Assembly: GCA_947453375.1 (NCBI GenBank)
Contig: CANGGT010000006.1
Span: 1-53,090 of the forward strand
Origin: Planctomycetaceae bacterium
GTDB taxonomy: Bacteria; Planctomycetota; Planctomycetia; Pirellulales; UBA1268
DNA: 53,090 bases
Direction of reading: 5' to 3'
The position numbers and the translations under genes were made by a program. Below, one piece after another: positions 43,703-52,990 of the stretch; within the stretch, counting starts at the first letter, position 1, and each line of letters starts with the position of its first letter. A model generated the notes under the pieces. It was not told the DNA's origin. It did no database searches and saw only the letters and a list, made by a program, of their open reading frames with translations.

Positions 43703-45031
43703 TCAGCGGTCTCCCCCCTCCGGAGCCTTTTCCGGAACGGCACGCCGCGGGGGAGGAGCCCGACCCGCAGGCGCCGCAAACCCTGCTTCGACCTCGGCCA
43801 GCCTCGACCGGAGAATGGCGGTGACCCCCGGCTCGGCGGCCCTGAGGTCGTGGGTCTCGCCGGGATCGGTGCCGAGATGGAAGAGCTCCGACTCCCCGGC
43901 GGCGCTGACGACGAGCTTCCAATCACCGGCCAAGCAGGCCCGGTCGGCCGTGGCGATCACCAGCGGGGGCCGGTCGTCGACGCGTCCCGCCACGAGTGCC
44001 GGCCAGAGGTCTATTCCGTCGCACCTGGCTTCGGCCGGCAGCGGAACGCCTGTCGCGGCGCAGAGCGAGGGAAAGAGATCATGGATCGCGATCGGCTGCT
44101 CGGAGACGGTCGCGGCCGGCAGACGGCCGGGGAAACGCACGATCGCCGGGACGCGGATCCCCCCTTCGTACACCGTCGCCTTCCGAGCCCGGAAGGGTGC
44201 GTTGCTCCCGGAACGGTCGGCGCCGTTGTCGGAGAGAAAGAGGACGATCGTTTCGTTTGCCAGCCCCCGTGCGTCGAGCGCCGCAAGGACGCGTGCCACG
44301 CTCGTATCGAGGACGTCGATCATCCCGCAACGCGTCGCCTGGGGCTCGGGGAGCCCGGCGTATTTCGCCGTTGAATCGGCCGGCGCGAGAATCGGGAAGT
44401 GGGGGACATTGAAGGCGAGTTGGAGATAGAAGGGACGGTCGGCCTCGCTTCGCTCGATGATCCGCACCGCCTCGTCGGCCATGAGGATGGCGGCGTATCC
44501 CTCCTCCTCGACCGGAGTCCCATCCCGCTGCCAATCGAGGCCGCCACGCCGATCGAGATGGGTGAAGGAGTCGATCTCGGGACCGAGAAAGCCGTAGAAG
44601 TGGTCGAAGCCGCTCGCCAACGGCGGGCTGGCGGTGCCGAGATGCCATTTGCCGACGAGGCTCGTGGCATAGCCGGCGGCGGCCAGAGTGCGGGGAAGGG
44701 TGGACAGACCTGCGGGAAGGCCTGGGTCACGGCGCGCCAGCGGCCGGTCGATGCCGAAGCGCCGCGGCAGGCAGCCGGTGAGGAGGGCGGCGCGGGTCGG
44801 GCTACAGACGGGATGGGCGTAGCAACGCCGCAACTCGACCCCCTCGGCGGCGAGTCTGTCGATCGCCGGCGTGCGCGCCGGTCCACCGTGCCGCTCGAGA
44901 TCGCCCCAGCCGAGATCGTCGGCGAGGAGCACGACGATATTCGGCGGCCTGGCTTCCGCCGCCGTCGATCCCGGCAGCGCCAGCACGAGACCGGCAAGCG
45001 AGAGCACGATGAGCTCGTGGATGCCACGCAT
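43703..45031 (-). CDS. Secreted type I sulfatase
   Basis: The 442-residue protein has a signal peptide (ELIVLSLAGLVLALPG) and an alkaline-phosphatase-fold sulfatase domain. The formylglycine motif is C-S-P-T-R (Cys76) within HPVCSPTRAALLTG, with the metal-binding LLADDLGWGD and the GKWHLG and LFLSDNGAD blocks. Maturation requires a formylglycine-generating enzyme encoded elsewhere. Planctomycetes use many such enzymes on algal sulfated polysaccharides; the substrate here is unknown. ATG at 45031 is preferred over the upstream Met because it begins the signal peptide. Confidence 0.9.
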   Translation of the reverse strand: MRGIHELIVLSLAGLVLALPGSTAAEARPPNIVVLLADDLGWGDLERHGGPARTPAIDRLAAEGVELRRCYAHPVCSPTRAALLTGCLPRRFGIDRPLARRDPGLPAGLSTLPRTLAAAGYATSLVGKWHLGTASPPLASGFDHFYGFLGPEIDSFTHLDRRGGLDWQRDGTPVEEEGYAAILMADEAVRIIERSEADRPFYLQLAFNVPHFPILAPADSTAKYAGLPEPQATRCGMIDVLDTSVARVLAALDARGLANETIVLFLSDNGADRSGSNAPFRARKATVYEGGIRVPAIVRFPGRLPAATVSEQPIAIHDLFPSLCAATGVPLPAEARCDGIDLWPALVAGRVDDRPPLVIATADRACLAGDWKLVVSAAGESELFHLGTDPGETHDLRAAEPGVTAILRSRLAEVEAGFAAPAGRAPPPRRAVPEKAPEGGDR

Positions 45032-45162
45032 GAACACCACCCTGAGACGGTCGATGGAAGGGGACCAGGGAGCGTCGGCGCGGGGCATCTCCCACGACGG
45101 CCCCTCCGCGGCGCGTCGACCGCGCCGCGGAGAGAGGCCGATCTGGATTCACGCTTCTCGAT

Positions 45163-45990
45163 TCACTCGGGGCGACGCGGACGCTCGGGCCGTGGGGCGC
45201 CGTCGCCGCCGGGCCCACCCGGCGGACCACCCCCCGGCCCGCCTGGTGGGCCACCGGCACCGCCACCGCCCGGACCGCGGCGGCCACCGCGTCCTTCAGG
45301 ACCTCCCGGAGGACCGCCCCCTGGCGGGCCACCAATTCCAGGCCCACCCGGGCCACCGCGCTGCCGCCCCATCTCTTCGGCAAACTTTGTCAATTCATTG
45401 CGGTCGAGCTTGCCGTCGCGGTCGGTGTCGAACGACAAGGCACGCTCCACAAACCGCTCCGGGCTCGGCGGCCCCATCCCGGCGCCCCGCCCCCCGCCAG
45501 GGCCACCCTCCGGCGGTCCTCCGGCTGGCGGTCCTCCCGGGCCCCGCTCGCCTCGACCCGGCCCCCCCGGCGCACGCTCGCCAGGCCCGCGCTCTCCCGG
45601 CGGGCCACCGCGGGGCGGGCCTTCACCTCTGCCTTCACCTCTGGGGGGCCCAAAACCTCCCGGAGGGCCTTCACCCGGCGGCCCATGCTCCCCGGGGGGA
45701 TGCGGCGGGCGAAACTCCTCCTCGTCGATGACGCCGTCGCCGTTGCCATCAAGGGTGAGGAGCGCCGTGGCGGCATTCTTGATTTCTTCGGCATCGAGAC
45801 GGTGATCGTGGTCGCGATCGAGTGCCTCGCGGAGCGGGTCGAACGGCGGCGGACCGGGGGGGCCGCCGTTTGGCACGGGGGGCGGGCCGCCCTCCGGACC
45901 GCGTGGCGGCTGGGCGAGGGCCAGCGCGCCGAGGCCGATCACCGCGACCGCGGCGGCGATCCCGCACCAGGTTCGTGTTCCGAGTTTCAT
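45163..45990 (-). CDS. Secreted EF-hand protein with Gly/Pro-rich collagen-like regions
   Basis: The 275-residue protein has a signal peptide (AAAVAVIGLGALALAQ) and three EF-hand loops: DRDHDHRLDAEE (about 58-69), DGNGDGVIDEEE (about 81-92) and DTDRDGKLDRNE (about 188-199). Between and after them run long Gly/Pro/Arg low-complexity stretches (for example GGPPGERGPGER) resembling collagen-like or disordered linkers. Calcium-binding EF-hand proteins of this type are widespread in planctomycetes. The extreme Gly/Pro composition also creates long antisense ORFs that are not real. Confidence 0.85.
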   Translation of the reverse strand: MKLGTRTWCGIAAAVAVIGLGALALAQPPRGPEGGPPPVPNGGPPGPPPFDPLREALDRDHDHRLDAEEIKNAATALLTLDGNGDGVIDEEEFRPPHPPGEHGPPGEGPPGGFGPPRGEGRGEGPPRGGPPGERGPGERAPGGPGRGERGPGGPPAGGPPEGGPGGGRGAGMGPPSPERFVERALSFDTDRDGKLDRNELTKFAEEMGRQRGGPGGPGIGGPPGGGPPGGPEGRGGRRGPGGGGAGGPPGGPGGGPPGGPGGDGAPRPERPRRPE

Positions 45991-46054
45991 CGCATGCACC
46001 CTGCTTTCTGAATTGGGCCCAGAGCCGTTTCGACCGCCGTGCGGCGGCCGATGA

Positions 46055-47335
46055 TCATTCCGTCGATCCAATCGCATACAAAAACTTTCCCGAGCGGAGA
46101 TAGATCCGGCCGTCGACGAGGGCCGGAGTGCCGCTGGCATCGCTGTCGTCTCCCTCGAAGACGTTGTGCGCGAGAACCTCGTAGCGCGGTGCGGCCGGGA
46201 GAATGATCGTGCCGTCGTGACGGGTGACGACGCAGACCTTCTCCCCGGCGACCACCGGCGAGGCGTACACCGGCCTCCCCCCCGACGTGATCTCGCGGAC
46301 GCGTTCCTTGTAGATCTCCTTGCCGGTCTTCGCGTCGGAGCAGAAGGCCAGGCCCTTGTCGTCGATCCAGTAGAGGTGTCCGTCGTGGAGCACCGGCGTG
46401 GCGACGTACGAACTCGTGCGGCTCGTCCAGAGGACGTGGGTCTTCGAGACGTCTCCCCGCCCGCCGGCCCGAACGGCGAGCGACCCCGAGGAACGAAAGC
46501 CGCCGAAGACGTAGACGACGTCGCCGTCGACGATCACGCTCGGGCTGACATTCCCGGTGAGCCCCATTTCGGCATGCCAGCGAAGCTTGCCCGTGCGCGG
46601 ATCGAGGCCCCACACCTCCCCGGGCACGGCGACGACAATCTCCTCGGAGCCGTCGGGAAGCGTGACGACGCCGGGAGTGCCGTAGGCGAGCTCGAGGGCC
46701 GCGGCCTCGGCCTTCCAGACTTCCTTCCCGGTCCGCTTGTCGAGCGCCCGGATCGACTGGCTCTCTTCTGACGCGTTGCAGATGAGATGGTCGCCATGAA
46801 GAATCAAGCTGGCCCCCGATCCCCAACGGCGGTTGCTCGACTCGGTGCCGACGCCCGTCCGCCAGATCTCCCCGCCCTCCACGTCGAAGGCGACGACACC
46901 AGCCTTGCCGAGGAAGGCCCACACCATTTCCCCATCGGTGACCGGCGTGTTGCTGGCGTAGCCATGCTCGGTGAGGTAGCCCGCGTAGGGATCATCGGGG
47001 CCCGGCGCGGCGATGTCGCGCTGCCAGGCCACCTGCCCGTTCGTTCGATCGAGCTTCACCAGATGCCTGGTCGGCCCCCGTCCGCCGCCCCCTTCCGACC
47101 AGCAGGTGACGAAGACCGCGTCGCCATGGACGATCGGACTCGACGACCCGCCCCCCGGCAGCGCCGTCTTCCAGAGGAGATTCTTGGAGTTGCTCCACTG
47201 CAGGGGCACCGAAGCCCCGGCAGCCCGCCCCCCCGGCCCGCGGAACTGCGGCCAATCCTCGGCAATCGCTGACGTCGCGGCGACGCACAGGCATGCAGCG
47301 GCGAGGCCTCGGGCAAGCCGATCACGGATGATCAT
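46055..47335 (-). CDS. Secreted PQQ-like beta-propeller repeat protein
   Basis: The 426-residue product starts at ATG 47335 after AAAGGAG, has a signal peptide (GLAAACLCVAATSAIA), then WPQFRGPGGRAAG and repeated blades such as NLLWKTALPGGGSSSPIVHGD, LDKRTGKEVWKAEA and LDPRTGKLRWHAEM. These are BamB/PQQ-dehydrogenase-type propeller repeats; no PQQ-binding enzymatic site was recognised, so scaffold or binding function is more likely. The upstream part of the track ORF is the antisense/other-frame shadow of the YHYH gene. Confidence 0.88.
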   Translation of the reverse strand: MIIRDRLARGLAAACLCVAATSAIAEDWPQFRGPGGRAAGASVPLQWSNSKNLLWKTALPGGGSSSPIVHGDAVFVTCWSEGGGGRGPTRHLVKLDRTNGQVAWQRDIAAPGPDDPYAGYLTEHGYASNTPVTDGEMVWAFLGKAGVVAFDVEGGEIWRTGVGTESSNRRWGSGASLILHGDHLICNASEESQSIRALDKRTGKEVWKAEAAALELAYGTPGVVTLPDGSEEIVVAVPGEVWGLDPRTGKLRWHAEMGLTGNVSPSVIVDGDVVYVFGGFRSSGSLAVRAGGRGDVSKTHVLWTSRTSSYVATPVLHDGHLYWIDDKGLAFCSDAKTGKEIYKERVREITSGGRPVYASPVVAGEKVCVVTRHDGTIILPAAPRYEVLAHNVFEGDDSDASGTPALVDGRIYLRSGKFLYAIGSTE

Positions 47336-47367
47336 CGTGGCTCCTTTCTCGAGTCGCCCGCGGGCCG

Positions 47368-48678
47368 TCATTCCACGACACGGAGGACGTCGTTGCGCTT
47401 GTAGACACGGTTGCGGCCGCCGCGGGCCGCTCCCTCGAACTCGAGATGGCAGTCGAGGAGGACGCCGAGCGTGGCGTCTTCCGGAATCTCGAGCGTGATC
47501 GTGACGAGATTCCCCTCGCGGCGGATCGCGGTCGCCTCGTAGGGGCCGATCTGCACCCACGAAGGCGCTCCCTCGGGCATCGCTCCGGGCTGCCGACCGG
47601 CCCCGCGCGGCGAGATCCCCTCGCGCGGATCGAGTTCGATCGTCACGTCGCGTTTCCCGCCTCGGGCCACCGCCCCCGGACGCACGGCGACGATAGCGGG
47701 ATCGGCGATCGTCTGCCCTTCGGCGTTGTTCTCGATCGCCCCGCTTCCGGCCCGGCGCAGCCCGCGGTTGTTGCTCGGCTCGACGACGCCGCGGTAGCCA
47801 CCGAGGAGGTAGGGAAAGCGGCCCGGCGTGGCGTGGTAGTGGTAGCCACGATTGGGATCGGCGTGGCCGTTGCAGGCGTCGAGCGCCAGGCCAGACGACG
47901 TGAGCTTGTCGCTCTCGTGAGCCATGACACCTTCGGCCTCGTAAGGACCGTGGATCGGAAATCCGTCCCAGGCGAAGCCGATGATCGGCGAATGCTGCTT
48001 GCCGTCGTCCTTGAAGGGGCTTTTTACGCAGACCGGATACTTGTGGTAGTGGTAGACGCCGGTCTGCTGAGGATGGCCGCAGCAGGCGTCGAGCCAGACC
48101 TCCGAATAGCCTTCGACCGCATTCATCCCTCCCTGCTCGAAGGGATTGAAGAACACGACGCCGTTGATCGCCGTGCCGACCGGCCCCATCGGCAGCCGCG
48201 TCGTCGATGCCGCGAGCCGTGGCTCGAGCGGCAGCCGGAAGGTGAAATCCTGGACTTGGATCGAGTTCGGATTGCCGCTGTTGGGAAAGATCGCGGTGGG
48301 GTGGTTGGGATAGCCCTGGCTCCGGATGACGAGAAACCCGGCGGGGTGGAGCTCGCTGCCGGGCTCGTGCGAGATTCGCACCTCGTCGATTCCGTCGCCG
48401 TTGGAATCTCGCTGCGAATACGAGAAGAGGTCGACGAACTGCACCTCCTCGCCGACGATGTCGCAATGGAGATAGCGCGGCTTGTCGAGCTTGCTGCCGG
48501 CCTCGTCGTGGGTGTGGACAAACCACCGCCCCCCGATCGGCTCGACGCCGGGAGGGGGATCCTGGCCACGGACCACCGCGGGGAGGAGTAGGGCGCAAAG
48601 ACAGGCGAAGCGCACGAGAGCACCACACGCTCGACTCCCCCCCCACCGTGCCTTGGCAGATGCGGAGCAGAGGTGCAT
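47368..48678 (-). CDS. Secreted YHYH domain protein
   Basis: The 436-residue protein has a signal peptide and the YHYH-family core: VYHYHKYPVC and GYHYHATPGRFPY, along with PIIGFAWDGFPIHGPYE and ALDACNGHADPNRG. Function is unknown; the clustered histidines could bind metal. A C-terminal beta-rich extension (VTITLEIPEDATLGVLLDCHLEF) follows. It sits 32 bases upstream of the PQQ-repeat gene on the same strand, so the two are probably co-transcribed. Confidence 0.85.
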   Translation of the reverse strand: MHLCSASAKARWGGSRACGALVRFACLCALLLPAVVRGQDPPPGVEPIGGRWFVHTHDEAGSKLDKPRYLHCDIVGEEVQFVDLFSYSQRDSNGDGIDEVRISHEPGSELHPAGFLVIRSQGYPNHPTAIFPNSGNPNSIQVQDFTFRLPLEPRLAASTTRLPMGPVGTAINGVVFFNPFEQGGMNAVEGYSEVWLDACCGHPQQTGVYHYHKYPVCVKSPFKDDGKQHSPIIGFAWDGFPIHGPYEAEGVMAHESDKLTSSGLALDACNGHADPNRGYHYHATPGRFPYLLGGYRGVVEPSNNRGLRRAGSGAIENNAEGQTIADPAIVAVRPGAVARGGKRDVTIELDPREGISPRGAGRQPGAMPEGAPSWVQIGPYEATAIRREGNLVTITLEIPEDATLGVLLDCHLEFEGAARGGRNRVYKRNDVLRVVE

Positions 48679-48783
48679 GGTGATCCCCCGGGAGCGGAGT
48701 CGACGCGGAAACCTGTCGTGTTCAGGCTTGAACGGCCAGGGATCACAAAGGTTTCCCGTCCGAACGCCGCACGGGCGGGGGAT

Positions 48784-50349
48784 TCACTTCCCCGCCGGCG
48801 CGGGCTTCCCCGTCGGGGCCTTCTCGGCCGGCGTCTTCTCGGCCGGCTTGGCCGCCTCGGGAAGAACCTCGAGGGTGAGCGGGTCGCGGAGCGGCAGGTG
48901 GGTCACCTTACCGTCGAAGAAGTCGGCCATCGTCGCTCGCTTGCCGAGATCCCCCTTCTCGATCTCGTCCCAGTCGCCCACCACGAGGATCGCCATCTTC
49001 GCCGGATCGAGATGCTTCTTCGCGACCCGCTGGAGATCCTCTCGCGTCACCGCACTGACCTTGTCGCGATAGGTCTGCCAGAACTGCGGATCCCGCTTCG
49101 TCCACTCGTCGTTCACGAACACGCGGAGCATCGCCGGCTTGCTCTCGAACTGCCGCGGAAAGGTCTCGATCGCCGCGAGCTTCGCCGTTTCGAGTTCCTC
49201 GTAGCTCACCAGATCGTCCCGCACCCCCTCGACCAGATCGAGGATGATCTTCGTCGCCAGGGCGACCGTCGCGTTCTTGCTCTCGAACCGAGCCTGGAAC
49301 TGCCCCGGATAATCGACCTTCGGCGCCACGGCCGAGGCCGCCGAATAGGCGAGTCCCTCGTTGCTCCGCACCTGCTGCATGATCCGGCTGGTGAACCCCG
49401 AGCCGCCGAGGATGTCGTTGAGGAGCAGCAGCGGGATCGCGTCGGGATCGTCTCGCTCGATCGACCGCATCCCCATCACCACCTTCCCTTGCGGGATGTC
49501 CTTGGGAACGTGGTAGAGGCCGGGGGCGAGTTGGGCCGTCGGCGCGACCGGATCGGGGACCGCGGAGCCCTTCTTCCAGCCGGCGAAGGCCTTCTCGAGC
49601 TTGGCGAGGATCTCCTTTTCTTCGAAGTCGCCCGTCACCGAAACGATCATGTTGCCGGGATGGAAGATCCTCGCGTGCACTTCGCGGAGACGGTCGGTGG
49701 TCATGGCGGCGACGCTCGCGGCCGTCGGTTCGCGCGACTCGAAGTGGTCGGCGCCCCAGAGGAGCCGCTTCCACTCCCGCGAGAGGATCGACGAGGCGTC
49801 GTCGTTGCGCTGCTTGAGAGCCTCCATCAAACGGGCTTTCGAGGTCTCGAGTCGCGCCTCGTCGAAGCCCGGCTTCCGCAGCATGTCGACGAACAGCCCG
49901 AGGCTCTCGTCGAGATTGCTCGACAGGCAGTTCAGCCCGGCCGTCGTGAAGGCATCGTTGCTCCCCACCCCCATCTCGGTGGCGAGGAAGTCGAGTTGCT
50001 CGTCGAACGCCGTCGGCTTCGCCGTCGCCGTGCCCCCCTCACGCACCATCCTCGCGGTCGTGGCGACGAGCCCGGGAACATCGGCCGGATCGAGCGACGC
50101 CCCCCCCTTGAACGTGATCGAGATCTTGACGAGGGGAAACTCGTGGGACGGGGCCACGTAGACCACCGTGCCATCGGCAAGCGTCCGACGGAATTGCTTC
50201 GCCTCCGGCACCTTGAAATCGAGAGCCCTGAACTCGATCTCCTCGGGGCGGGCCGGAAGCACCGGCGGCTCCTCCCCGCGCGCGACGAACCCCGAGGCAA
50301 CGACAGCGAGAATCCCCACGAGAGCACGGAAGCGGTGGAACGTCGTCAC
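48784..50349 (-). CDS. M16-family peptidase-like protein lacking the zinc motif
   Basis: The 521-residue secreted protein has M16 (insulinase/processing-peptidase) fold features (DGTVVYVAPSHEFPLVKISITFKGGASLDP, GNMIVSVTGDFEEKEI, LLLLNDILGGSGFTSRIMQQVR) but the HxxEH zinc motif is missing where expected after GLVATTARMV. It is therefore probably the inactive partner of a heterodimer with the neighbouring M16 protein. GTG 50349 gives a typical signal peptide; the ATG at 50427 overlaps the upstream stop, but the added 26 codons have non-coding-like third positions. It ends in a Lys/Pro/Ala tail. Confidence 0.82.
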   Translation of the reverse strand: MTTFHRFRALVGILAVVASGFVARGEEPPVLPARPEEIEFRALDFKVPEAKQFRRTLADGTVVYVAPSHEFPLVKISITFKGGASLDPADVPGLVATTARMVREGGTATAKPTAFDEQLDFLATEMGVGSNDAFTTAGLNCLSSNLDESLGLFVDMLRKPGFDEARLETSKARLMEALKQRNDDASSILSREWKRLLWGADHFESREPTAASVAAMTTDRLREVHARIFHPGNMIVSVTGDFEEKEILAKLEKAFAGWKKGSAVPDPVAPTAQLAPGLYHVPKDIPQGKVVMGMRSIERDDPDAIPLLLLNDILGGSGFTSRIMQQVRSNEGLAYSAASAVAPKVDYPGQFQARFESKNATVALATKIILDLVEGVRDDLVSYEELETAKLAAIETFPRQFESKPAMLRVFVNDEWTKRDPQFWQTYRDKVSAVTREDLQRVAKKHLDPAKMAILVVGDWDEIEKGDLGKRATMADFFDGKVTHLPLRDPLTLEVLPEAAKPAEKTPAEKAPTGKPAPAGK

Positions 50350-50423
50350 GGAAGACACCTGGGAAGGAGGAATGGAGCGGGGAAGGATCGCAGACGGTAC
50401 CGAACCATGGACTCGAAACCGGA

Positions 50424-51992
50424 TCATTCCCCCGCTTTGCGGCGGAACGTCGCCACGCTGCGGTTGGTGGGGGAGAAGTATTCGTTGGCGACCCGCCGGA
50501 TGTCGGCCGCCGTGACGGCTTCGTACTTCCGTGGGCCGTCATTGATCTCTTTCCAGTCGAGCGTCGCTTCGGCGACGGCGAGTTGGACGAGCAGCGACAT
50601 GTTGCTCTCGAGACGCCGGTAATTGCCCGCCGCCACCCGGTTCTTCACCTTGCGGAGTTCGCGCTCGGGCACCTCCTCGGACTGGAGCTTCGCCAGCTCT
50701 TCGTACCAGGCAGCCTCGAGGGCTTCGGGCGTTGCCTCGCCGCGAGTCTCCGCCTCGAATGCGAACAGCCCGGCATACTTCCGCGTGTCGGACGTCGCCT
50801 GGGCGCCCGAGGCGATTGCCCGCTCCTCGACGAGCCCCTTGTAGAGCCGGCCGGTGCGCTCGTTCAGAAGCTCGGCGAGCATGTCGAGCGGATAGCTGTC
50901 GGCGTGACCGGCCGGAACGGTGTGATAGCGGATCTCGACCGACGGTGGAAAATCCCCCTCGGCGTTCATCCGCTGCTCGGCGAGTTGGTCAACCTCGAGG
51001 GTCACCACCGGCGGCGGCGCCTTCTCTCCGGCCGTGAGCCGGGAGAAGTAGCGGGTGATGAAGGCCTTCGCGGCGGGGGCATCGAAGTCGCCCACGACCA
51101 CGCCGACGAGATTGCCGGGGCGGTAGTAGGTGTTCCAGTATTCCTGCGCCTGCTCCTCGGTATAGCTGTTCAAATCGCTCGGCCAGCCGATCACGGGCCA
51201 CGAATACCCACACGACGCCCAGAACATGCTGTCGAACTGCTCCTGGAATCGCCCCGTCGGCGTGCTGTCGGTGCGGAGCCGACGCTCCTCGTGAACAACG
51301 TCGCGCTCGGAGTAAAACTCGCGGAAGACGCTGTCATGGAGCCGGTCGCTCTCCATCCACGCCCACAGCTCGAGCTTGTTGGACGGAACCGTGATGAAGT
51401 AACAGGTGAGGTCGAAGCTCGTGAAGGCGTTCATGCCGCTCCCCCCGGCCTTCGTGTAGACCTGGTCGAACTCGTCCTTGACGATCGTCGCCGTGGCGGC
51501 GCCGTCGTCGCCGCGCCCCTGCTGGGCCTTGATGAGGCTGTCGAGGCGGCCACGGAGGACGCGGAGGGCCTGGGTGTCGTTGGCGGGATCCCACGGATCG
51601 TCGATCTCCCCGCGGAAGTAGCGGTCGTACTGCTCCGTCCACACGAGCCGATTGAGATCCTCGCGCACCTTCCTCTGCTCGTCGCGGAATTCCGCATCGC
51701 GCTTTGCGTCACGGGTGCCGATCGTGTCGGTCCCCTTGAACATCATGTGCTCGAAGAAATGGCTGATCCCGGTGATCCCGGGGCGTTCGTTGACGCTCCC
51801 CACCTTCGCCACCCACCCGGCACTGACGACGTTCGGCTGGTCGGTGCGCGGCACGAGGAGGAACTGCATCCCGTTGGGGAGCGTGAACTCCTCCACCGCC
51901 ACCTGCTGGGCGGTGACCGGCGGGGGGGCGACAAACCATCCCGTGAGGAGAACCAGGAGGCACCCGAAGCGGGCCTGGCGCGGGGACGTCAT
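50424..51992 (-). CDS. Secreted zinc M16-family peptidase
   Basis: The 522-residue protein has a signal peptide and an intact H-x-x-E-H motif (HFFEH, residues 78-82) in an M16 domain (NGMQFLLVPRTDQPNVVSAGWVAKVGS). The distal zinc ligand Glu is probably in VVHEERRL, after an insertion of roughly 70 residues. A C-terminal half domain follows. It is the active member of the M16 pair encoded here, and its stop is immediately before the inactive partner, so the pair probably forms one operon. Substrate is unknown; related enzymes degrade peptides in the periplasm. Confidence 0.88.
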   Translation of the reverse strand: MTSPRQARFGCLLVLLTGWFVAPPPVTAQQVAVEEFTLPNGMQFLLVPRTDQPNVVSAGWVAKVGSVNERPGITGISHFFEHMMFKGTDTIGTRDAKRDAEFRDEQRKVREDLNRLVWTEQYDRYFRGEIDDPWDPANDTQALRVLRGRLDSLIKAQQGRGDDGAATATIVKDEFDQVYTKAGGSGMNAFTSFDLTCYFITVPSNKLELWAWMESDRLHDSVFREFYSERDVVHEERRLRTDSTPTGRFQEQFDSMFWASCGYSWPVIGWPSDLNSYTEEQAQEYWNTYYRPGNLVGVVVGDFDAPAAKAFITRYFSRLTAGEKAPPPVVTLEVDQLAEQRMNAEGDFPPSVEIRYHTVPAGHADSYPLDMLAELLNERTGRLYKGLVEERAIASGAQATSDTRKYAGLFAFEAETRGEATPEALEAAWYEELAKLQSEEVPERELRKVKNRVAAGNYRRLESNMSLLVQLAVAEATLDWKEINDGPRKYEAVTAADIRRVANEYFSPTNRSVATFRRKAGE

Positions 51993-52081
51993 GCGGCGAT
52001 TCCGGAAGGGAATTGGGGGCTGGAGGGGGTGGCGGAGACCACCAGCCGATTTATAGCAGGGTGTCCCGCAGAGCGGGAACG

Positions 52082-52990
52082 TCAGCCGACCCGCCCGGAG
52101 AGCCACCACTGGAGGAGCGTGAGGAAGATCTCGAAGACGATCAGCCCGACGATCGCGTATTCCACGCGGAGCGCTCGCCTGTTCTGGACCAGCTCGAGCG
52201 CCGTTTCCGCCGTCCGCGAGATCAGCGCGAGCTTGCCGTGGAGTGCGGCAAACCGCTCCCGGATCTCGAACTCGTCGCGGAGTCTGGCCCAGATCCGCTC
52301 CAATTCGGGATGGTCCCAAAGCAGCTCCGGCGCATCGTCGACGCGGGCCCCCGCCACGACCCGGTGCTCGGCGAGGAGGGCCGTTCCCAGGTGCTGAAGG
52401 AGTTCGTGGGCCGCCCGGCCTCCGCGTCCCCAATGATCGAGGTTCACGGCGAACGGCTCGATCCGCTCGAACTGCCGCTCGATGTTGCGCTCATGATGGG
52501 CCAGCGACACGCTCTTGGCCATGATGTCGGCCACCACCTGGAGCTTCTCGAGAGTGACATCCGCGAGAACGAGCACGTTCCCCTCGAACGTCTCCCGCGC
52601 ACCGCCGACGCGGATCTCGAGCCCCTCCGTTTCCCGATCGGCCGCCCCGAGTGGCTGACGGAGATGGGGGCTGATCTGCCGTAGATACTCCGACACTCCT
52701 GCCGGGGAGACGCCGAAGAACACCACCGCACCGTACCGGAAGAGAACCGCCACGCCGGTTGTCCCGTGTCCAGCGCCGAGGCTGCCGGCCGGGGAGCCGG
52801 CGATCCCCAGTCCGTCGAGTGCGCCGATCAACTCCACGACCAGCGGCGCCCCGCCGGGGCGTTCGGCGGCGCCGAGGGCGCTCAGATCGATCCCCGTGCC
52901 TGCAAGCACCGCCTGCGCCCGGAACGCGTGCGCGGCTCCCGGGGAAACGGTGGCGGGAACGTCGTCGGGCGAAGAACGGGAATCGGACAT
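52082..52990 (-). CDS. RMD1/DUF155 family membrane protein
   Basis: The 302-residue protein matches the RMD1/DUF155 family: TTGVAVLFRYGAVVFFGVSPAG near the N-terminus of the domain, FEGNVLVLADVTLEKLQVVADIMAKSV, and a C-terminal membrane anchor (VEYAIVGLIVFEIFLTLLQWWL, about 273-296). Eukaryotic relatives (yeast Rmd1/Sif2, human RMND1) sit in or near mitochondria; the bacterial role is unknown. The start is MSDSRSSPDDVPA at 52990. Its stop is 90 bases before the M16 peptidase start on the same strand. Confidence 0.85.
   Translation of the reverse strand: MSDSRSSPDDVPATVSPGAAHAFRAQAVLAGTGIDLSALGAAERPGGAPLVVELIGALDGLGIAGSPAGSLGAGHGTTGVAVLFRYGAVVFFGVSPAGVSEYLRQISPHLRQPLGAADRETEGLEIRVGGARETFEGNVLVLADVTLEKLQVVADIMAKSVSLAHHERNIERQFERIEPFAVNLDHWGRGGRAAHELLQHLGTALLAEHRVVAGARVDDAPELLWDHPELERIWARLRDEFEIRERFAALHGKLALISRTAETALELVQNRRALRVEYAIVGLIVFEIFLTLLQWWLSGRVG

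Noticed and set aside
44399-45805. 468-residue Gly/Pro-rich ORF on the plus strand
   Set aside because: It arises from antisense reading of the sulfatase and the Gly/Pro-rich EF-hand gene.
50350-50427. ATG start for the inactive M16 gene overlapping the previous stop (ATGA)
   Set aside because: The overlap is attractive, but the extra 26 codons have non-coding-like third positions and push the signal peptide too far inward.
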